From Shinisaurus crocodilurus (Eukaryota; Chordata; Lepidosauria; Squamata; Shinisauridae): a DNA stretch of 64,000 nucleotides. Position 1 is the stretch's first letter. The number at the start of each line of letters is the position of its first letter. Shown here piece by piece: positions 34,410 through 44,319 of this stretch. Under the pieces are notes generated by a model. The model made no database searches. It was not told the DNA's origin and saw only the letters and a list, made by a program, of their open reading frames with translations. The stretch spans positions 41,464,575 through 41,528,574 of the forward strand of contig CM037876.1 of NCBI GenBank assembly GCA_021292165.1, given 5' to 3'. The translations under genes were made by a program, and so were the position numbers.

Positions 34410-37265
34410 CTGCTTTCCCAGCTTCATCCTCACTCTATTCAACATTTTTTTTCTAGATCTTCTGTTTCAATCTCACCAAAGATTTCACAAAGTATCAATG
34501 ACGTTCTCAAGTCAGTTTTGGTCTGTAGTCTGTGTTTGATCCACTAGTCATATGTGCAGTGCTTCATAAGCTGCACAAATTTCAATCTTTCTGCCCATTT
34601 ATTAGTTGAGCTTGTTTGCAGCCAAATAATCCCCAAAACCTCATGTGGATTATACATACTGACTAGAGAATGTACGTATTGACCAGGCAGTGTACAAATT
34701 CTGCCAATCTATGCTCATTCCCCAATTTCTCTTGGAGTTTATGTATATTACCTATGTGCAAAAGCCCATTGAGATATGCACATTCCTCATGGCCTGTTGG
34801 AGATCAATTTCCAAGGCATGCTAGAGAATATATATTTTGAGTGGGAGGAAATGTGCACAATTCCCAGTTCATAGACAGATTATATGCACGCTCTTCATGA
34901 AACATGGTAAATGTGCACAATGTCTAGTTGTTATGCACATTAGCCATTAAACTCACTCTACTCCTAATATAGGAATTTTCCCCTTGTGGTTACAAAGATA
35001 GACTCTGAAGTGTGTAGGCAAGAATTGGTGAAAACTCTGAAGCTGTGGTTGGGGTGAGATAAATTATGCCCCTTCTCAGTCAAGAGCTTGTTGTCTACTG
35101 ACCAGTGCCAACATTCGGGATCTATCAGGGATGAAGGCTGGCAGTGGAAGAATGTGATAGAATGAAATAGGATGCAAAAAAGACACCAAGAAGGAAACTG
35201 GTGCATGACTCCACCACTCCAAAAGACCTTTGCCAGAAACAATTTTTAAAAAGCAAAGTGAACAATCAATCATCCTATTTTCCATATTGTTTCTAAGGAT
35301 GTCTTATTATTGGGTTGGATCCAGATTGAGGTGTGTGCAAGTGGGCTGGTTGAAGCCACACGGCAGCCCCTCCACCCCCACCCCCTGAAAATGCTACACA
35401 GAGTCGGGGCCAGGGGGCCCTGCTGAATGGGTTGAGCAGTGGGGCAGGGTGGGAGGGGAGATACCCCAAAATCAGGGGGAAGCACCTTCTGTGAGCAGAG
35501 CTCTTCTTTCCAGGGAAGGCAGATTCTGGGCCCAACCCATCATCTTTGTTCTGCAACAATGGCAAATCACTAAGCGACAATAAACAATTCAGATTTTGGT
35601 TTTGTCCAACATCCTGATTCTCATCCCTTTCCTCCTTGCTAGTCTGCCCCATGCTTCCCACTATTTTTCTTTCCATATGCCCCACTTGTTGCTTCTATTG
35701 CTGACAGAGCATTGTTAAGAGCCGAGATCTATGGGTTGGATCCATCAGAGCCCTTCTTAACAGAAGGGGTCCCACTGTCTGTGCAAGGGCCCCTTCCACA
35801 AATGGCAGGGACTTTGAGCCACTGGAGGTTTCCATGGATAGAACAGGGTGATGTGATTTTGGCCATTTCCCCCTGTAGCCCCTGCGTCATCTCCCACCCT
35901 ATTCTGAAGGGTCCTATCAACATCCAAGGCATATTTGTTTTGTTTTGCTTTGCTTTGAAGAAAAGACACCCTTTTTTGCTGCTGTGCCACTAAATTTCAG
36001 CAATAAATCACAGCTTTTTCCCGTAGTGCTAGTTACCTTGTGGTCTACGCTAGTGCAATGCCATTAGCACCAGGTCAATATTGGATACTACCCACAACCT
36101 GCCGTAGGGATGTGCAAATCAGCAAAACTCAAGCTCACTGAAGTTCTCCGAATTCCATCTTGAAGTTTGTTCCAACTGGAGTCCGTATCAGACTGCGAGG
36201 TTTGTTTGTTTTCTTTTCACATGAAAACCTGTGTGAATTTTTGTGCACATTCTTGAAATGTACTCATTTTTTAAATGGATGCATGCTGCCGTACACCTTT
36301 TGGTTGTTTGGGGCCATGAATCACATTGCACGCTAAGAAATGTACAGTCTTCAGCTGCAGATTGCATCCAAGTCGGTGTGTTCAGGCCGGAAGGGGTGAA
36401 CTAGGTAAAATCCTGATCAAAAACAAACTGAAATGAATTTCTCATACATCATAGCCTCCCTCTTCAGACCTTCTACCCAATACACAGCGATTGGGGGGGG
36501 GGATGAGATGGTGGCACTGTGGGCCGGACCAGCACATAGGGCCCCCTTTTCCCCATGGAGCAAATGTTCGAAGAGGGCTTCTAAGTGGGGGGCATGTGCA
36601 GATGACAGCTTCAACATGCAGGAAGGATGGAGGCTAAAATAATCACACACCAGAGAATTTCTGGTATCAAATATATTGTATAAAGCAGTCATCGGTGTCA
36701 GACTTCTTTGGAATTTATAGTGCATGAAGGACCCTGATAGAGATCCTTTCTTCTCTACTTTCTCAAGGAAGACAGTAAAAGGAAATGGTTAACAAATACA
36801 AAAAGTTCTCTCTTTAAAGTTGGCTAAGTACTGTGAGAACAGTTGATAAAAGCACAACAGGAAAACCAGGCTGCTTGCTCCACAGTACTGCTGCTCCCGG
36901 AGAACACCAAGCACTTCCGAGAAAAGAAGTGATTAGGGGGCCTTGATGAATGAGTCCCCTCAATTTATTTCTCAAAAAAAAAAAAAATTGTTTCTCATCT
37001 TGTAGCTCGAGCCACATGAATTGCTCAAACGTAGATGAATAGATGAATTCTTTACTGAAAAGATAATGTGAGTAATTATATCGTTAAGCCCCTCAAATGG
37101 TGACAAAAATTATTTTTAAAACATTCTTCTCTTGGAAGTTACAGTCATGCTGACTGATTGCTGGAAATTTGGGAGAAGAAAAAGGGGGGACTGATTTTAT
37201 GAACTCTGCTAGAAAGCAGCTCTTGAAAAACAGACTGCATTTGTCACATGCCTGCCTATGCAAAG
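34410..37265. other. Unassigned sequence
   Basis: No gene recognised over about 2.9 kb. TAGGGATGTGCAAATCAG at 36106 is a probable DNA-transposon end whose partner end was not found. Several open frames of 60-130 codons lack any family signature. Confidence 0.4.
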
Positions 37266-37269
37266 ACAT

Positions 37270-37447
37270 AGATTTCATAGATTTCATAGATCATAGAGTT
37301 GGAAGGAGCCTACAAGGCTATCGAGTCCAACCCCCTGCTCAATGCAGGAAACTAGAGGAGGGATCTCCTATCCAAGTAATAACCAGGCCTGACCCTGCTT
37401 AGCTTCCACACTCAGACAAGCTGAGCCAGCGTAAGCCACAGGCCTGC
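37270..37447 (-). mobile_element. 5S rRNA-derived SINE with CR1-like tail, copy 3
   Basis: Complete copy. On the minus strand a 5S-like head with GAAGCTAAGCAGGGTCAGGC and TTACTTGGATAGGAG is followed by a junction (CTCCTCTAGTTTCC) and a CR1 tail ending in ATCTATGAAATCTATG. Best example of the composite structure. Confidence 0.9.
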
Positions 37448-37458
37448 ATATAGGATAG

Positions 37459-37868
37459 GATCATAGAGTTGGAAGGGGCCTACAAGGCCATCGAGTCCAA
37501 CCCCCTGCTCAATGCAGGAAACTAGAGGATGGAGTCTCCCATCCTAGTAATGGGGGAGCCAGTGTGGCATAGTGGTGAGAGTGTTGGACTGGGACTCAGG
37601 AGATCCAGGTTCTATTCTCCGCCCGGACATGAAATTCACTGAGTGACTTTGGGCCAGTCACTGACTCTCAGCCTAACCTACCTCACAGGGTTGTTGTGAG
37701 GATAAAAATGGAGAGGAGGACTATGTAAGCCGCCTTGGGTTCCTTTCAGGAAAAAAGGCTGGGTATAAATATAATGAATGAATGAATGAATGAATGAATG
37801 ACCAGGCCTGACCCTGCTTAGCTTTCCATGCTCAAGACAAACTGAGCCAGCGTGAGCCACAGGCATGC
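37459..37868 (-). mobile_element. 5S rRNA-derived SINE with CR1-like tail, copy 4 (split)
   Basis: Starts 12 bp after copy 3 in the same orientation. The tail is 37459-37555 and the 5S head resumes at 37801 (ACCAGGCCTGACCCTGCTTAGC region). A Sauria SINE sits between them. Tandem arrangement with copy 3 suggests repeated insertion at one target or a local duplication. Confidence 0.85.
37556..37800 (+). mobile_element. Sauria-type SINE nested in 5S-SINE
   Basis: Head GAGCCAGTGTGGCATAGTGG, the usual body, GGCTGGGTATAAAT and an (AATG)n tail. It interrupts the 5S head of copy 4. Confidence 0.9.
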
Positions 37869-37869
37869 A

Positions 37870-38695
37870 GATGTAATTGCATGGGATATTAGTAGAAAAT
37901 CATGTCAAAATGTAGCCTAAGATAAAAGCAGAGCTGTGCACCAGTGCACTCGCAAAATTCTCCACCCTATTTGTAGGCAGAGAAACTGGGGAGACCATTT
38001 CATGGAATTTCTCCAGGGGGAGGAGGAATTCTCCAACAGTTTCTCAAGGATGGGGTGCTCCGCTAGCAATGGATATACCACAGCTTCTTTTTTCCTTTTC
38101 TTTCTCCTACTGATGTTAGTGGCAACAACAGTAACTGTGCTGGCAGCCTGGCCACCATTTTGCATCCTCCACAATGGCCCCAACCTAGCATCATTCTGGG
38201 GTATTGTGGGGGTGGGGGAGGTTTGTGGCCATTAAAAAAAATAGTGGAGAATGAAAATAAGCGTATTAGTCATGTCAGTTTCCTTGCATGTGTCAGTATA
38301 GTGACTTAGATGAATCATTTTAATTAACACTGAGACTTCTGAGGTCTTTTGTTAGCATTTTTTTCAGAGAACAAAAAAGAAGAAGAAGAGAACAAAAAGA
38401 AATGGCAACTAGAACAGGAGATGGTAATGTTGCTGAAGAGCCTTGTGGATTACAAAGATGGTCTAGCCATTCAAAACTCAACCTTGATGCAGTGCAAGGT
38501 CTACCCATGCATTAAATAATAAAGTGCCATGAACAGAAACAGAAGGCATGTGGGGGGAGGATCCCATATGTGGCAAGAAATGAAAAAGGAGGGGGAAAGG
38601 GCCAAAACCGGAAGCAAGTATTAAGCTGGTTCAGTGCATAATTCTGTAGATAGAGGACTGTAAGAAATCAGATTCCTGGGCTTGTATTCTTTTTA
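37870..38695. other. Unassigned sequence
   Basis: No gene recognised. Confidence 0.4.
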
Positions 38696-38700
38696 AATTG

Positions 38701-38870
38701 TCTGTGGGTTAGGATCCAGACTAAGTTAGTCATGACTGTGTTAAGCCCCATTGATTTCAACTGGATTAAAGCATGACTAAATTACAGAGCAATCTATGCA
38801 TGGCTACTCTGAATTGAAATCCCAAATAATTAAATGGGGCTTACTCTCAGTATACAGGATTGCAGCCTTA
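38701..38870. mobile_element. TGCAATCC-type short repeats, copy e
   Basis: GCCCCATTGATTTCAACTGG and AAATGGGGCTTACTCTCAG...CAGGATTGCAGCCTTA are module parts of this family, probably two overlapping copies. Confidence 0.5.
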
Positions 38871-38960
38871 CTCTTTATCCAACACTGCATCTTTCTATTG
38901 TGTCTTGCTCAACTACTCTGTCCTCTCATGAGAAAATAAGGAGCAACATGATCTTTGAAA

Positions 38961-39096
38961 CAGGGGTGGGCAATGTGATGCCCTCCAGATCTTTTGGACT
39001 ACAACTCCCATAACCCCTGACCACTGGCTATGCTGGCTGGGACTGATGGCAGCTGCAGTTCAAAACATCTGAAGGGCACCAGATTGCCTGCCTCCG
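38961..39096. mobile_element. hAT MITE
   Basis: Starts CAGGGGTGGGCAATG and ends with the near-complement GATTGCCTGCCTCCG. The palindromic core has ACTACAACTCCCATAAC. Flanks CTTTGAAA and TTTTAAAA agree at 6 of 8. Confidence 0.78.
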
Positions 39097-39132
39097 TTTT
39101 AAAACACATGCAAATATCATGTTAATCTAGCC

Positions 39133-39267
39133 CAGCTTTCCCCAACCTTGAGTCCCCAGTTGTTGTTGGACTACCACTCCTAGCACCCCAGCCAGCATGG
39201 CCAATGGTCAGGGATTATGGGAGTTGTAGTCCATGGACATCTGTGGACCAAAGGTTGGAAGAGGCTG
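39133..39267. mobile_element. hAT MITE
   Basis: CAGCTTTCCCCAACCTT left end and AAGGTTGGAAGAGGCTG right end are inverted. The core has GGACTACCACTCCTAGCA and GGGAGTTGTAGTCC. Flanks ATCTAGCC and GTCTAGAG share TCTAG. Confidence 0.75.
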
Positions 39268-39758
39268 GTCTAGAGGCTTTTGAGAGTCCAGGTCAGGGGT
39301 CCTCAAACCTTTTAAACAGGGGGCCAGTTCATTGTCCCTCAGACTGTGGGGGGGGGCGGACTATAGTTTGGGGAAAAAAAATGAACGAATGGATCAAGTA
39401 AAAAAAAAGGACCCGGGTCCTTTTTTTTAACTTGATAAAATGGAAAGTTATTATAAATTAATAATAAATTAATTATAAATTAATTTGCTGTCTAAAATTG
39501 AAATACATTAAATTTTAAAAAGGTATAGAAAGGCTTGATTTGCACACTGCACATATCTTATTTGTAGTGCAAAAAAACAGGGGGGAAATACAATATTTTT
39601 AGTATGAGTGATGAGCAGTATTTACCAGCCACGGAGCTGGTGGTCCACATCCTGCAACTTTGTTCCACATAAATGTGCATAAGATTGCAGCCTTACAACC
39701 TCATCTTATGCATGTCTACTTGGAAGTAAGTTTCACTGATTTAAAGGAGACTTTCTCC

Positions 39759-40720
39759 CAGGGATGTTGAAGAGTCCTTGGTCTTGAGTCACGAGTCGAG
39801 TCATAAGTCGAGTCACGAGTCTTTGGACCCAAGTCTCGAGTCCGAGTCCTTGGTCCAAAATGGTGACTCACGAGTCACAAGTCACAAGTCACTCCCAAAG
39901 CTGACTCCACGAGTCCCTATTAAAATCAATGGGGTGTTTTCCCAACAAAATAAGGCTACTTCTGAGTTTTTATTTCAAAACTCTGCAACTGATTTTGGCA
40001 AGAACAGACCAGGCAGAAAAACCCAAAATAACCAGGCAGGCAGAGGAGGCAGGGAACCCCAAAGCAGGCAGGCAGAGGCCTTTGTCTTGGACAATTCAAC
40101 TGTTGAACTGGTCAAGAAGAGACCAGGCAGGCAGAGGAGGCTGGGGACCCCAGACAGGCAGGCAGAGGCAGCCAAACCCAAAATGTCTGAAAGGTTGCAT
40201 TTTAGAAAAATGATTTTAAAAAATAAACTTGCTGTACTTCCTAAAACTTATCCATGTTGCATATGAGGAACATGATTTTTTCTAAATGTTTGGCCCCCAT
40301 TCTGGAACGGTGAGATCTCATCACAATTCCACTCTCACTGAACACCCGCTCCACTGGTGATGAACTTGCTGGAACCAGAAACACACTCAGAGCAGCCACA
40401 CAGAGTAATCTCAGGTCCTTCTTCTGCCTCTCCCAAGTACGCAACACATCAATCAAAATAAATCTTGACACACTGTTGGGGCTGCACTCCTGGTAGCAGT
40501 CCATAGTGGCCGAGCAGCGGCACACCTCGCTTCCATGCACTCTTCACCGGCAATCACGCTCCTCTCCACTCCTTCTGGCACAGCCCAGGGATGTTGAAGA
40601 GTCCTTGGTCTCGAGTCTCGAGTCCCATTAAAAATATTGGGACTCGAGTCCGAGTCGAGTCAGAGGGGGGACTTAGTCCGACTCACGAGTCGAGTCCTCG
40701 AGTCCGAGTCCCCATCCCTG
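39759..40720 (-). mobile_element. GACTCG-repeat hAT element, copy A
   Basis: 962 bp with CAGGGATG at the left and CATCCCTG at the right, and a perfect 8-bp TSD CTTTCTCC (39751-39758, 40721-40728). Both subterminal zones are packed with GACTCG/CGAGTC motifs. The minus strand carries a hAT dimerisation-domain frame. It lacks a segment of about 45 bp shared by copies B and C. It inserted into a TGCAATCC-type repeat that resumes at 40729. Confidence 0.92.
40241..40540 (-). pseudogene. hAT transposase C-terminal dimerisation domain (copy A)
   Basis: 99-codon frame. The core motif VPASSSPVERVFSESG, followed by RSHRSRMGAKHLEKIMFL, is the hAT C-terminal dimerisation (hATC) domain. The zinc-finger and catalytic RNase H-like parts of a transposase are absent, so no cutting or joining activity can be encoded. 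Compared with copy C it differs by one in-frame codon (RQKKD versus RQKD) and about three substitutions. Whether it is translated is unknown. Confidence 0.82.
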
Positions 40721-40820
40721 CTTTCTCCCCAGGTAAGTTTACAAAGGATCACAGCCTTAAAAGTACAAACCCATTCCCTGGGGTAGGTCAGGAAGACCTG
40801 GTACCCAGAGAACATAGTGA

Positions 40821-41003
40821 GAGCCAGTGTGGCATAGTGGTTAGTTAGAGTGTTTGACTGGGACTCAGGAGATCCGGGTTCTAGTCCCTACTCAGCCATG
40901 AAGCTCACTGGCTGACTTTGGGTCAGTCACTGACTCTCAGTTTAACCTACCTCACAGGGTTATTGTGAGGATAAAATGGAGAGGAGGAAGATTATGTAAA
41001 CTA
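40821..41003 (+). mobile_element. Sauria-type SINE, 3'-truncated
   Basis: Head GAGCCAGTGTGGCATAGTGG with a small internal TTAG duplication, the body up to GAGGAAGATTATGTAAAC, then stops. The ATAAAT end and tail are missing. Confidence 0.88.
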
Positions 41004-41351
41004 GGAAATGACAGGACTCATTGCAAACACGTATCCTGAAGTGGGGCAGCACTTTAGGGGTATTGAATCCACACACACGACTTGCTCCAGAGTAGCTTCA
41101 CTAGTGTTCCATGGAAGTCAACAGAATTACTCCAAAGTGAGTGGGGGGTTGTGTGGACTACATCTAGCCTGCAAGAAGAGATTAAACAATCCCACCCCCA
41201 CCCCCAATTCTCATGGGGTATCTCAGGAGGGGATTAATAGACTGCAGTAAGTGCTTCATTGATTCCCTACATTGGTGTTGTCCCGTAGGTTTCAATACAC
41301 CCCCCCTCTCTCCCTCCCACACACACCTCTCCCCCTTGCTCTGCTGGGCTG

Positions 41352-41430
41352 TGCAGCACAATGTTATCCATGTTTACTTGGAAGTAAGGCCTGCTGATTT
41401 CAGTGGGACTTTGTGCCTAGGACTGGAGCC
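41352..41430. mobile_element. TGCAATCC-type short repeat, copy f
   Basis: GCACAATGTTATCCATGTTTAC, AAGTAAGGCCTGCTGATTTC, CAGTGGGACTTTGTGCCTAG. Confidence 0.5.
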
Positions 41431-41639
41431 CTGATGTAAAGGACAGGCTTCTCATCTGCCCGCTGTTTCCCAGCCCTGATAGGGAGAGGAGACAAGCAGG
41501 CACAAATCCAAAATATATTTTTAAAAACCCTCTCAGAACTGATGGTGTGTCCCAGTGATTTGTTCTACTCATTGGGATCTGACCTTTATCTTGAATCAGT
41601 AACTTGAATTCTTTTTAGTTACATTTTTATCCTACCTTT

Positions 41640-42125
41640 CCTCCAAGCAGCAACATACAGCCGCACGGAGCTCCGCGGTGGCGGCGGCCTGATTCCGCTC
41701 TTCTGAGCAGCGCAGAGCATTCTCTGAGCTGCTCGAGCCGCCGCCACTGGACACCCCCGCCACCGCTGCTGCCCCGTCCCCATCGCATCACGTCCATCGC
41801 GCTGGACCCCCGCGCTCTGCTTTTGGCAGGGGGAACCAGGGCAACAGGGCTTAAACAGCCCTGTTGCCCTGGTTTCCCCCACCAAAAACAGAGTGCGGGG
41901 GTCCAGCGCGACGGAGCAGGGTCCTGTCGTGTCACGTCCGCCGCACCAGAAGTGACGCGATGGGACCAGTGTGGGCGGTGCGGCCCGCGCGGGCGGCTCT
42001 CTTTGGAGAGCAAAGAACTACTATTGGCAAGCCCGCACGGGCGGCAGAGAGCCCGCGCAGACACGGGCGGGTCCAGTCTGGGCCTACCACACGGACCCTA
42101 GATCGGCCACCAGGCCAGATGGAAG
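41640..42125. other. CpG-rich block, probably hAT interior
   Basis: Very GC- and CpG-rich with repeated CGCG and GTCACG motifs, and a long hairpin at 41799-41910. It shares CCCGCGCTCTG, TTTTTGG and GAAGTGACG motifs with the hAT at 59-643. Open frames of up to 145 codons here look compositional. It could also be scored as a CpG island, but no exon or promoter is evident. Confidence 0.5.
41799..41910. repeat. Long hairpin, arms about 53 bp
   Basis: The left arm from CGCGCTGGACCCCCGCG and the right arm ending GGGGGTCCAGCGCG pair with few mismatches, closing on AGGGCTTAAACAGCCCT. Confidence 0.88.
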
Positions 42126-42130
42126 GGCAC

Positions 42131-42800
42131 TGTCAAGGTTCCGCTACTGCAGGGCCCCATTGATCTGCCTTTGGGAGATCTCTGCCTCTTCCCAAAGCCT
42201 CTCTAGGTTATCAAGTCCTTTGCCTGCTTCCAGTAGCATGGGTGTAGGCTCTAGACGTGGTGAATAAGTCACTCCAAACTCCAGGGTAAACAACAACACT
42301 TTACTATTAATATTAGGGTCTTTACTTAATAGAGTGGTTATAATTCAAAAGCAAGTATGATAAAATAAAACAAACAAACAAACCATCCAATGTTCTCTAG
42401 TTAACTTCAGACTACCTATATCCTATGCAATCAGTTTCTCTTTCACTCTCTCTGCTTCTCTCTGCTGTTTCTGTGCTGCTGCTTCCAGCTCTCTCCCAGC
42501 ACACACACTAACTGCTAGATGACCACACCCCACATATATAGCCTTCCCAGGAATGGAAGATTATAATCATGTGACCTTGAATAGGAGATCTAATTCTTAA
42601 CTTCTATTGGGTAACCCAAAACTCCCAAACTCCCCCTCCCATCCAAGTGTTTGGGCCTTCAGGCTTCACTACTCGAGGGAAGTGTTTGGGCCTTCAGGCT
42701 TCACTACTCGAGGGAAGTGTTTGGGCCTTCAGGCTTCTACAAACTGAAGCCTGTGTAGGCCTCAACAAACCCAATCCTGTGTAGGCCTCAATCCCTCACA
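42131..42800 (-). mobile_element. Solo LTR with 5-bp TSD
   Basis: 670 bp with LTR-type ends (plus strand TGTCAAGG...CCCTCACA, that is TG...CA) and a perfect 5-bp TSD GGCAC (42126-42130, 42801-42805). A TATATA box at about 42533 and the T-rich region beyond it suggest minus-strand orientation. No internal region, primer site or gag/pol sequence lies beside it, so it is a recombined solo LTR. It could be Ty3/gypsy or endogenous retrovirus; not resolved. Confidence 0.75.
42646..42737. repeat. 35-bp tandem repeat, 2.6 copies, within LTR
   Basis: The unit AGTGTTTGGGCCTTCAGGCT plus 15 bp is repeated perfectly at 42646, 42681 and (partial) 42716. It lies in the presumed U3 region, where tandem repeats often occur. 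Confidence 0.9.
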
Positions 42801-43033
42801 GGCACGCCGGGCCGGATCCGGCCTGCGGGCCGTAGTTTGAAGACCCCTGGTCTAGAGACTTTTGAAATAGGCTGAGGCAGTAGCTCAGAAGTAGAGCACA
42901 TGTTTGCATATAGAACACCCGAAGTTCAGTCCCTGGCAACTTCTTCTAAAAGATCTCAGCTAGCAGGCTGGGAAGATCTCTCTCTGTCTGATACCTTGTA
43001 AAAGACAACACTGAACTAGATGGACCAACAGTG

Positions 43034-43403
43034 CAGAGCTGACCTGAGACATTCTGCTGCCTTAGGCAAGGGCAAAGGTGGTGAGCTCTCCCACTCTGGA
43101 GGCATTCAAGGTGCAGCTGGACAGCCATCTGTCAGGGATGCTTTGACCTGGATTCCTGCATTGAGCAGGGGGTTGGACTTGATGGCCTTATAGGCTGCTT
43201 CCAACTTTACTATTCTATGATTCTATGACAAGATGGCGCCTCCCACTGCCAGACTGACTGGATTGGCTGTTGAGTTTTACATTAACACTGGCAATGGCAC
43301 AGCATCCTCTTCCCTTGGCAGCAAGCTAGCTTAGGGAGTACAGGGCAGGTATCTGCTGCCTGAGGCAGCCACATCACTCTGCCTAATGGTAGAGCTGGCT
43401 CTG
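43034..43403. mobile_element. hAT element nested in SINE
   Basis: Left end CAGAGCTGACCTGAGACA with CTGCCTTAGGCAAGGG. The right end, reverse-complemented, is CAGAGCCAGCTCTACC with CTGCCTCAGGCAGC. Flanks CAACAGTG and CAATGACG are a decayed TSD at best. A CR1 tail interrupts it. Confidence 0.7.
43077..43228 (+). mobile_element. CR1 LINE 3' end nested in hAT
   Basis: GGAGGCATTCAAGGTGCAGC (end of ORF2), CCTGCATTGAGCAGGGGG and the terminal ATTCTATGATTCTATGA repeats. Sense orientation, about 150 bp. Confidence 0.88.
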
Positions 43404-43651
43404 CAATGACGTAATGCTGGGATTGGGTATCAGGTAGCTTCATATGTTCATTGAAATCTTTGCAGTGGCTTAATTTATTATTGGAAGCATCCTCTACGTT
43501 CACTAATACCCTGGTTTCTCATGCTCATTTTCTCTGTACATATCCATAATAGCAAAGAAGCTAACCTTGATTGCCTTCAGTCTCTGACAATTATAACCAG
43601 AGCAACTGGTCAAGCTAAATGTTGCATGAAAGATTTAGCTAGCAACTACAT

Positions 43652-43887
43652 GTTATTTTATTTATTTATTATATTTCTATTCTGCCTTTTTTCCTGCAAG
43701 GAACCCAAGGCGGCTTACATAATCATCATCCTCCATTTTATCCTCACAACAACCCTGTGAGGTAGGTTAGGCTGAGAGGCAGTGACTGGCCCAAAGTCAC
43801 CCAGTGAGTTTCATGGCCAAGCGGGGACTAGAACCAGGATCTCCTGGGTCCCAGTCCAACACTCTCACCACTACGCCACACTGGCTC
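43652..43887 (-). mobile_element. Sauria-type SINE, full length, antisense
   Basis: Reverse complement of the family: (TTTA)n, AAGGAACCCAAGGCGGC, CACAACAACCCTGTGAGG, and the head ending CTACGCCACACTGGCTC. Confidence 0.92.
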
Positions 43888-44064
43888 TTTTTTTCTCTTG
43901 TACTCAAAAGCAAGTGCAGGGGACCAGATCTGGATTCAGACTGTAGCATTTGGTGGCAGGGGAAGCCTTTAACCATTTGCCCCTCACTCTGGTCCTGATC
44001 CAGACTGCAGGCTCAATGCCTGAGATTTACACCCTCCGAGACTGAACCAGATGAAGAAATAGAT

Positions 44065-44319
44065 TATAGTCATGCCTTGGATTGAGAGCATAATTCGTTC
44101 CAGAAACGTGCTTGTAGTCCAAAACACTCTTATATCAAAACGAAATCCCCCTCCAAAAAAATTGTACAGAGATTTTTAATTTAAGCCGTACTACAGTACT
44201 TGTATTGCAAGACGTCGCTTGTATATCAAGTCAAAAAAAATTAAATAAATATTTAAAAAATTGCTTGTCTTGCAAAACGCTCTCAAACCAAGTTACTTGT
44301 AATCCAAGGTATTACTGTA
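44065..44319. mobile_element. Tigger/pogo-like MITE
   Basis: Inverted ends: AGTCATGCCTTGGATTGAGA on the left; the complement of the right end reads AGTAATACCTTGGATTACA. TA dinucleotides flank both sides, the TSD of the Tc1/mariner group. About 255 bp, no transposase. Confidence 0.72.

Larger units (their letters stand above)
39294..42849. mobile_element. hAT element with CAGGGGTC ends, heavily invaded
   Basis: Left end CAGGGGTCCTCAAACC and right end (reverse complement) CAGGGGTCTTCAAACT are inverted repeats. The left subterminal region (GGGGGCCAGTTCATTGTCCC, CACACTGCACATATCTTATT) and the right one (GCGGGCCGTAGTTTGA) look like a hAT family I recall from other amniotes; the name is unverified. 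The span holds a TGCAATCC repeat, another hAT, a Sauria SINE and a solo LTR, so the original element was far shorter. No 8-bp TSD matches cleanly; the right flank is GTCTAGAG. Confidence 0.7.
42870..43455 (+). mobile_element. tRNA-derived SINE (MIR-like body), split by hAT
   Basis: Head with CAGTAGCTCAGAAGTAGAGC (A-box) and GAAGTTCAGTCCCTGG (B-box), body to 43033 (ACTAGATGGACCAACAG), resuming after a hAT at 43404 and ending CAGGTAGCTTCATATGTTC. Confidence 0.75.

Noticed and set aside
39778..40266. 162-codon serine/histidine/glutamate-rich plus-strand open frame
   Set aside because: It is the translation of GACTCG-type subterminal repeats of the hAT element, antisense to the dimerisation-domain frame.
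41627..42267. CpG island promoter with first exon
   Set aside because: The block lies between hAT termini, repeats a hAT-associated hairpin, and shows no splice donor following a plausible coding start.
42646..42737. CRISPR-like or regulatory repeat array
   Set aside because: The units are head-to-tail without spacers, inside an LTR, in a vertebrate genome.
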